9,221 bases of DNA. Origin: Ilumatobacter sp. (GTDB lineage Bacteria; Actinomycetota; Acidimicrobiia; Acidimicrobiales; Ilumatobacteraceae). Positions 5,567 through 9,221 of this stretch are shown one piece after another. The notes under the pieces are model-generated. The model searched no databases and was not told the origin of the DNA. It saw only the letters and a program-made list of their open reading frames with translations. Made by a program: the position numbers and the translations under genes. The stretch covers positions 1-9,221 of the forward strand of contig JAJCXU010000600.1 in NCBI GenBank assembly GCA_029263275.1, in the 5' to 3' direction. Within the stretch, counting starts at the first letter, position 1. The number at the start of each line of letters is the position of its first letter.

Positions 5567-6172
5567 ATGCGGATCGCGTCGATATGCGGCAGTCTCGGAT
5601 CGTCATCAGCGAACAGGATGGCGCTCGAGCTGGCGACTGGTCAGCTGCGATCCACCGGGTCGGTCGCCGACATCAGTGACGTGCCGATCGTTGACGTTCC
5701 GATGCTCGACCCAGGGGCGGTACACGATCCGCCAGATTCGGTGACACACATGCGGTCCATCCTCGAAGCGGCAGACGGCGTGCTGATCGCAACCCCGGAG
5801 TATGCAGGCGGGCTCGCCGGCGGTGTGAAGAACGCTCTTGACTGGCTGGTGGGCTCCGCGTCGCTGTACCACCGACCGGTCGCGATCCTGAGCGCCGGCA
5901 CGACCGGAGGCACGTTCGCCATCGAGCAACTCGTGCGCACGCTCAGCTGGCAAGGAGCACTCACCGTCGACATCCTCGGCATCAGTGCACCGCGGACGAA
6001 GATGGGGCCGGGCGCTGGCTTCACCGACGCCGACACCGTGCAGGCAATCGAGCGCTGGGCCGACCAGCTCGCTGCAGCGATGTCGATGGAGCCCGAATCA
6101 CTCCTGGAACGGGTCGCAGGTGTCGTCACTCCGTTCGGGATCGATCCGAACCGCTTTGGCGATCTCGGCTGA
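5567..6172 (+). CDS. NAD(P)H-dependent FMN reductase family protein
   Basis: A 201-aa flavodoxin-like protein of the NADPH-dependent FMN reductase family, whose members reduce FMN, quinones or azo and metal substrates using NAD(P)H. The first strand and phosphate-binding loop are MRIASICGSLGSSSANR (1-17). The FMN-ring-binding block ATPEYAGGLAGGVKNALDWL (75-94) matches the family form TPEY-N-G...KNAIDWLS. A third strand, RPVAILSAGTTGG (103-115), completes the fold. The open frame extends upstream into the PPOX gene, but ATG 5567 gives the exact family N-terminus and has a -10 box 6 nt before it. The shared divergent region with the PPOX gene suggests that reduced flavin made here could serve that protein; this is inference. 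It is convergent with glgB, 17 nt apart. Confidence 0.88.
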   Translation: MRIASICGSLGSSSANRMALELATGQLRSTGSVADISDVPIVDVPMLDPGAVHDPPDSVTHMRSILEAADGVLIATPEYAGGLAGGVKNALDWLVGSASLYHRPVAILSAGTTGGTFAIEQLVRTLSWQGALTVDILGISAPRTKMGPGAGFTDADTVQAIERWADQLAAAMSMEPESLLERVAGVVTPFGIDPNRFGDLG

Positions 6173-6173
6173 T

Positions 6174-6187
6174 CTCGGCCGACCGAG
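6174..6187. terminator. Short hairpin between convergent FMN reductase and glgB genes
   Basis: CTCGG-CCGA-CCGAG forms a 5-bp GC-rich stem in the 17-nt convergent gap. It has no T-tract. It is short enough to be chance, but it is the only terminator-like structure at this junction. Confidence 0.25.
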
Positions 6188-6189
6188 GT

Positions 6190-8169
6190 TCAGCCGGGGC
6201 TGCGGGCGGCGAGCCAGAGCGTCGAGAGCGGGCCGACGTCGATGATCGCCGAACTGGACTGGCCTTGCCACGCCTCGTCGACCCCAAGCGCCACGTCGAT
6301 CGGTTGTTCTCCTGCCGCAATCGAGTTCGTGTCGATGCCACGGTGACCGCTCCCCCACCATTGGGGTGAGTCCGAATCGAGCACGACCTGCCATTCGCCG
6401 CCCCACGGCAACCCGACTCGGTAACCGGGTCGCGGCACCGGCGTGAAGTTGGCGACACAGACCAGAGCTGTCGCACCGTCGTGTCCCCACCGCGTGAACG
6501 CGAACAGGGAGTGCTCGGCATCGTTTGCGTCGAGCCACTGGAATCCGGCAGGTTCGGTGTCGCGCTCCCACAGTGCTGGCCACTCGTCGCCGATCCCGTT
6601 CATCGCCTGAATGAGATCGTGAACACCCCGATGCGGCGGATGGTCGACGAGATGCCACGGGAGTTCTGCGGCGTCGTTCCACTCCTGCCACGGCGCCAAC
6701 TCGGCACCCATGAACAGCAACGGCACACCCGGCATCGACCACTGCCACGCGAGCAGGTTCCGAAGATTCGCGAACCGCTGCCAGTCGTCGCCGGTCATCT
6801 TGCCGAGCAAGCTGCCCTTGCCATGGACGACTTCGTCGTGACTGAGCGGCAGGACGAATCGTTCGTTGTACGCATACAACTGCGAGAACGACATCTCGGT
6901 GTGGTGGAGCTGGCGATGAACCGGCTCGTGGGCCAAGTAGCCGAGCGAGTCGTGCATCCAACCGAGGTTCCATTTGTGGCTGAAGCCGAGCCCGCCCTGC
7001 TCGATCGGGTGGGTGACCCCGGGCCATGCCGTCGACTCCTCGGCGATCATCAAGACGTCGGGAAACTCTTCGGCGACCACTCGGTTGGTCTCGCGGAGGA
7101 ACTCGATCGCTTCGAGGTGTTCGTTGCCGCCGTGCACGTTCGGCGACCAGCCACCGTCGCCGCGCGAGTAGTCGAGGTACAACATCGACGCCACAGCGTC
7201 GACGCGCAAACCATCGATGTGGAACTCGTCGAACCAGTACAGGGCGTTGGCGACCAAGAAGTTGCGGACCTCGTTGCGACCGAAGTCGAAGACGTACGTT
7301 CCCCAGTCGGGTTGCTCGCCTCGTTGTGGATCGGGGTGCTCGTAAAGCGCGGTGCCGTCGAAACGGCCGAGGCTCCACTCGTCCTTCGGAAAGTGGGCGG
7401 GTACCCAGTCGACAATGACTCCGATGCCGCGAGCGTGCAGCGTGTCGACGAGTCGACGCAGGCCATCCGGATCGCCGAACCGGGCGGTCGGGGCGTAGTA
7501 GCCCGAAACCTGATAGCCCCATGACCCGCCAAACGGATGCTCCGCGATCGGCAACAACTCGACGTGGGTGAAGCCGAGTGTGGCGACGTGATCGGCCACC
7601 TGGACAGCGAGTTCGTCCCAGGTGTCGACTCCGCGCCGCCAAGAAGCGAGGTGCAGTTCGTAAATCCGCATCGGTGCAGTCCCCGCCAGCACGTTGCCGC
7701 GCTGTGCCATCCACGCCTCGTCGGCCCACTCATGGGCGGGCGGCATCGGGATGACGCTGGCGTCGCTCGGAGGCTCTTCGGTCTGGCGGGCCATCGGGTC
7801 GGCCTTACGCAATGTGCGCCCGTCGGCGGTGACGATCTCGAACTTGTAGCAATGTCCGGCGCGAGCCGCCGGACAGACTGCCGACCAGATGCCCGTCGGC
7901 CCATCGGTGTTGATCATCGACAGCGGTTCGGGCTGCCAATCGTTCCAATCGCCCACTACGGAGACCTGGGCGGCATTCGGCGCCCAGACAGCGAATTGTA
8001 CGGCACTGACTCCGGCCGGCCCGGGCCCGATGACTTGCGGGCCAAGAATCTCCCAGAGGCGACGATGGTGTCCTTCGCCGAGGAGATGTAAGTCGAGTTC
8101 ACCAATCGGGCCGGGCGGCGGCGACGCGGGAGCGCCGGTTTTCGGGGGAGAGACGTCAGACGGTGACAT
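6190..8169 (-). CDS. glgB: 1,4-alpha-glucan (glycogen) branching enzyme, GH13
   Basis: A 659-aa branching enzyme that makes alpha-1,6 branches in glycogen by cutting and transferring alpha-1,4 chains. It is shorter than E. coli GlgB (728 aa) and starts near the CBM48 domain (about 55-125, VQFAVWAPNAAQVSVVGDWNDW), without a full extra N-terminal module. The GH13 barrel carries the usual regions: DWVPAHF (254-260), DGLRVDAV with nucleophile D324, IAEES with acid/base E377, and LSHDE with D445. Branching-enzyme hallmarks include HPFGGSWGYQVSGYYAP (211-227), KWNLGWMHD (399-407) and the KGSLLGKM segment. A C-terminal beta domain runs from about 555. The first 20 residues are proline-rich and probably disordered. 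ATG 8167-8169 has TACTCT ending 8 nt upstream; GAGAGG lies too close (2 nt) to act as a normal Shine-Dalgarno. It is divergent from a GT4 glucosyltransferase, the expected partner. Confidence 0.95.
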   Translation of the reverse strand: MSPSDVSPPKTGAPASPPPGPIGELDLHLLGEGHHRRLWEILGPQVIGPGPAGVSAVQFAVWAPNAAQVSVVGDWNDWQPEPLSMINTDGPTGIWSAVCPAARAGHCYKFEIVTADGRTLRKADPMARQTEEPPSDASVIPMPPAHEWADEAWMAQRGNVLAGTAPMRIYELHLASWRRGVDTWDELAVQVADHVATLGFTHVELLPIAEHPFGGSWGYQVSGYYAPTARFGDPDGLRRLVDTLHARGIGVIVDWVPAHFPKDEWSLGRFDGTALYEHPDPQRGEQPDWGTYVFDFGRNEVRNFLVANALYWFDEFHIDGLRVDAVASMLYLDYSRGDGGWSPNVHGGNEHLEAIEFLRETNRVVAEEFPDVLMIAEESTAWPGVTHPIEQGGLGFSHKWNLGWMHDSLGYLAHEPVHRQLHHTEMSFSQLYAYNERFVLPLSHDEVVHGKGSLLGKMTGDDWQRFANLRNLLAWQWSMPGVPLLFMGAELAPWQEWNDAAELPWHLVDHPPHRGVHDLIQAMNGIGDEWPALWERDTEPAGFQWLDANDAEHSLFAFTRWGHDGATALVCVANFTPVPRPGYRVGLPWGGEWQVVLDSDSPQWWGSGHRGIDTNSIAAGEQPIDVALGVDEAWQGQSSSAIIDVGPLSTLWLAARSPG

Positions 8170-8177
8170 TGCCTCTC

Positions 8178-8183
8178 AGAGTA
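8178..8183 (-). promoter_or_regulatory. -10 element of glgB
   Basis: Minus-strand TACTCT ends 8 nt before the glgB ATG. It shares two base pairs (8182-8183) with the -10 of the divergent GT4 gene, so the two open complexes should exclude each other. Confidence 0.5.
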
Positions 8184-8187
8184 GGGT
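8182..8187 (+). promoter_or_regulatory. -10 element of GT4 gene
   Basis: TAGGGT ends 8 nt before GTG 8196 and overlaps the glgB -10 on the other strand. Its -35 region must lie within the first codons of glgB. Confidence 0.5.
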
Positions 8188-8195
8188 GCGCGACC

Positions 8196-9221
8196 GTGCG
8201 CGTGCTGATGTTGTCCTGGGACTTTCCCCCGCGGGAGACCGGCGGGAGCGCGGCGCACGTCGCCGGGCTCAGTCAAGCTCTGGCCCAGGACGGCCACGAC
8301 GTCGTCGTCCTCACCACCGCCCACCCTCGAGCCGATCGAGAAGCGGAACGTACCGGACCGGTCAAAGTCGTGCGCGGCGTCGCCGACCTCCCCTGGCTTC
8401 CCAAGACCGAACCGGTCTCACGAACAGCGTCGGCAAACCACGCAATGGTCAAGCTCGGCGCCAACCTCCCCGACACTCTCGATGGGTGGCGGCCCGACGT
8501 GGTGCACGGGCACGACTGGCGGATGGGTTGGGCGGCAGACACTCTCTCGTCGATCTTCGACGTCCCGTTCATCTTGACGATGCACGGCACCGAACGTGTC
8601 CGGCACGGAGGCCAGTTGCCGCCGGGAACGCCATCGGACATCAACTCGATCGAGTGGTGGCTCGCGTTTCAGGCAGACCGCTTGATCTCACCCACCAAGT
8701 TCATGGTCGACCAGTTGCTGAGCGGTTTCGAACTCCCACCCGAACTTGTTGCACGGATTCCGAACGGCATCGACCCCGACCTGTGGAAGCCGAGCCCAGA
8801 TTCGGTCGGAGCGCACACACCGGTTGAGCGCGAGCAGCTGGTGCTCTCGTGGGGCCGCGTCCAGTTCGAGAAGGGCTTCCAGGTACTCGCCCGGTCGATG
8901 GGCACCGTCCGCGCTCGAGTCCCGGGGGTCGAGTGCACCATCGCCGGCCGCGGGAGCTACCAACCTGAACTCCAGGCGCAGATCGATGTGGAAGGCGTGA
9001 GCGACATCGTGCACATCGCCGGCTTCGTCAATGACAGCGAATTGCACCTGCTCACCCAACGTGCAGGGTGCGTGGTTATCCCGTCGCTGTACGAGCCGTT
9101 CGGAACGGTGGCGCTCGAAGCCCTCGCTGCTGGCGCACCGCTCATCGTCGCTCGCACTGGAGGGCTCGCTGAGCTCATCGAGGGCACTGACGCCGGGCTG
9201 ACCTTCGAACCGGGGCGTCCT
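8196..9221 (+). CDS. GT4 glycosyltransferase, glycogen synthase / Rv3032-like (C-terminus cut by window edge)
   Basis: 342 codons are visible and the frame is open to the edge; relatives are about 400 aa. The fold is GT-B. The N-terminal acceptor domain opens MRVLMLSWDFPPRETGGSAAH, with a glycine-rich loop at 14-20, and has PDVVHGHDW (100-108) and a MHGTE turn (129-133). The C-terminal nucleotide-sugar domain has WGRVQFEKGF (219-228; R221 and K226 as donor-phosphate ligands). It also has the retaining GT4 EX7E motif, E300 to E308, in YEPFGTVALEALAAGAP. The architecture and wording resemble mycobacterial Rv3032, an alpha-1,4-glucosyltransferase for glycogen and methylglucose lipopolysaccharide, and archaeal/actinobacterial GlgA-like enzymes. 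Pairing with glgB supports alpha-glucan elongation. Start GTG 8196 gives the exact family N-terminus. Donor choice (UDP- or ADP-glucose) cannot be read from sequence. Confidence 0.9.
   Translation, partial: MRVLMLSWDFPPRETGGSAAHVAGLSQALAQDGHDVVVLTTAHPRADREAERTGPVKVVRGVADLPWLPKTEPVSRTASANHAMVKLGANLPDTLDGWRPDVVHGHDWRMGWAADTLSSIFDVPFILTMHGTERVRHGGQLPPGTPSDINSIEWWLAFQADRLISPTKFMVDQLLSGFELPPELVARIPNGIDPDLWKPSPDSVGAHTPVEREQLVLSWGRVQFEKGFQVLARSMGTVRARVPGVECTIAGRGSYQPELQAQIDVEGVSDIVHIAGFVNDSELHLLTQRAGCVVIPSLYEPFGTVALEALAAGAPLIVARTGGLAELIEGTDAGLTFEPGRP

Noticed and set aside
6161..6180. Tandem near-duplicate GATCTCGGC at the end of the FMN reductase gene
   Set aside because: Two 10-mers differing at one base, half coding and half spacer; too short and too common a word in this composition to interpret.
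6481..7524. A 347-codon plus-strand open frame antisense to glgB
   Set aside because: It has no recognisable domain and lies opposite conserved glgB catalytic regions.
6098..7729. A 543-codon open frame on the minus strand, out of frame within glgB
   Set aside because: It overlaps glgB in another frame, is extremely Arg-rich, and has no domain pattern. glgB carries all GH13 catalytic motifs.
1..9221. tRNA, rRNA, CRISPR array, insertion sequence or attachment site
   Set aside because: Gaps between genes are all under 100 nt and hold no repeat array, RNA-gene fold or transposase remnant that I can recognise.

Overview
The window is GC-rich, gene-dense chromosomal DNA. Short divergent and convergent intergenic gaps, GTG starts and actinobacterial-type proteins fit a high-GC actinomycete. 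An Acidimicrobiia (Ilumatobacter-like) member is my best guess, but that is inference from style and not a proven assignment. I see no rRNA, tRNA, CRISPR array, transposase or phage gene, so this is core and housekeeping territory rather than a mobile island.

Layout. 1-1689 (minus): a tldD-pmbA(tldE) operon encoding the two subunits of the TldD/TldE metalloprotease; pmbA runs off the left edge. 1775-2164 (plus): a FlK-like hotdog thioesterase, divergent from tldD. 2263-3186 (plus): an integral membrane PAP2/Aur1-type phosphatase or transferase. 3269-4252 (plus): galactose-1-phosphate uridylyltransferase (galT). 4320-4781 (plus): a small SRPBCC (START-like) protein. 4790-5491 (minus): a pyridoxamine-phosphate-oxidase-like flavin protein, convergent with the SRPBCC gene. 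5567-6172 (plus): an NAD(P)H-dependent FMN reductase-family protein, divergent from the PPOX gene. 6190-8169 (minus): glycogen branching enzyme glgB. 8196-9221 (plus): a GT4 glycosyltransferase of the glycogen synthase / Rv3032 type, truncated by the right edge and divergent from glgB.

Working together. glgB and the GT4 gene share a 26-nt promoter gap and probably elongate and branch an alpha-1,4-glucan. GalT feeds hexose phosphates into the same sugar-nucleotide pool. The PPOX and FMN reductase genes are two flavin proteins sharing one divergent promoter region. The other genes look individually transcribed.

Main observations. (1) Nearly every promoter-proximal gene has a TANNNT-type -10 hexamer ending 6-9 nt before its start codon and no Shine-Dalgarno, the signature of leaderless mRNA. 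The only operon-internal gene, pmbA, has a perfect GGAGGT. (2) A perfect 39-nt palindrome between the convergent SRPBCC and PPOX genes supplies the last ten codons and the stop of the PPOX gene. (3) The glgB and GT4 -10 boxes overlap back to back. No wholly new multi-gene system is evident.
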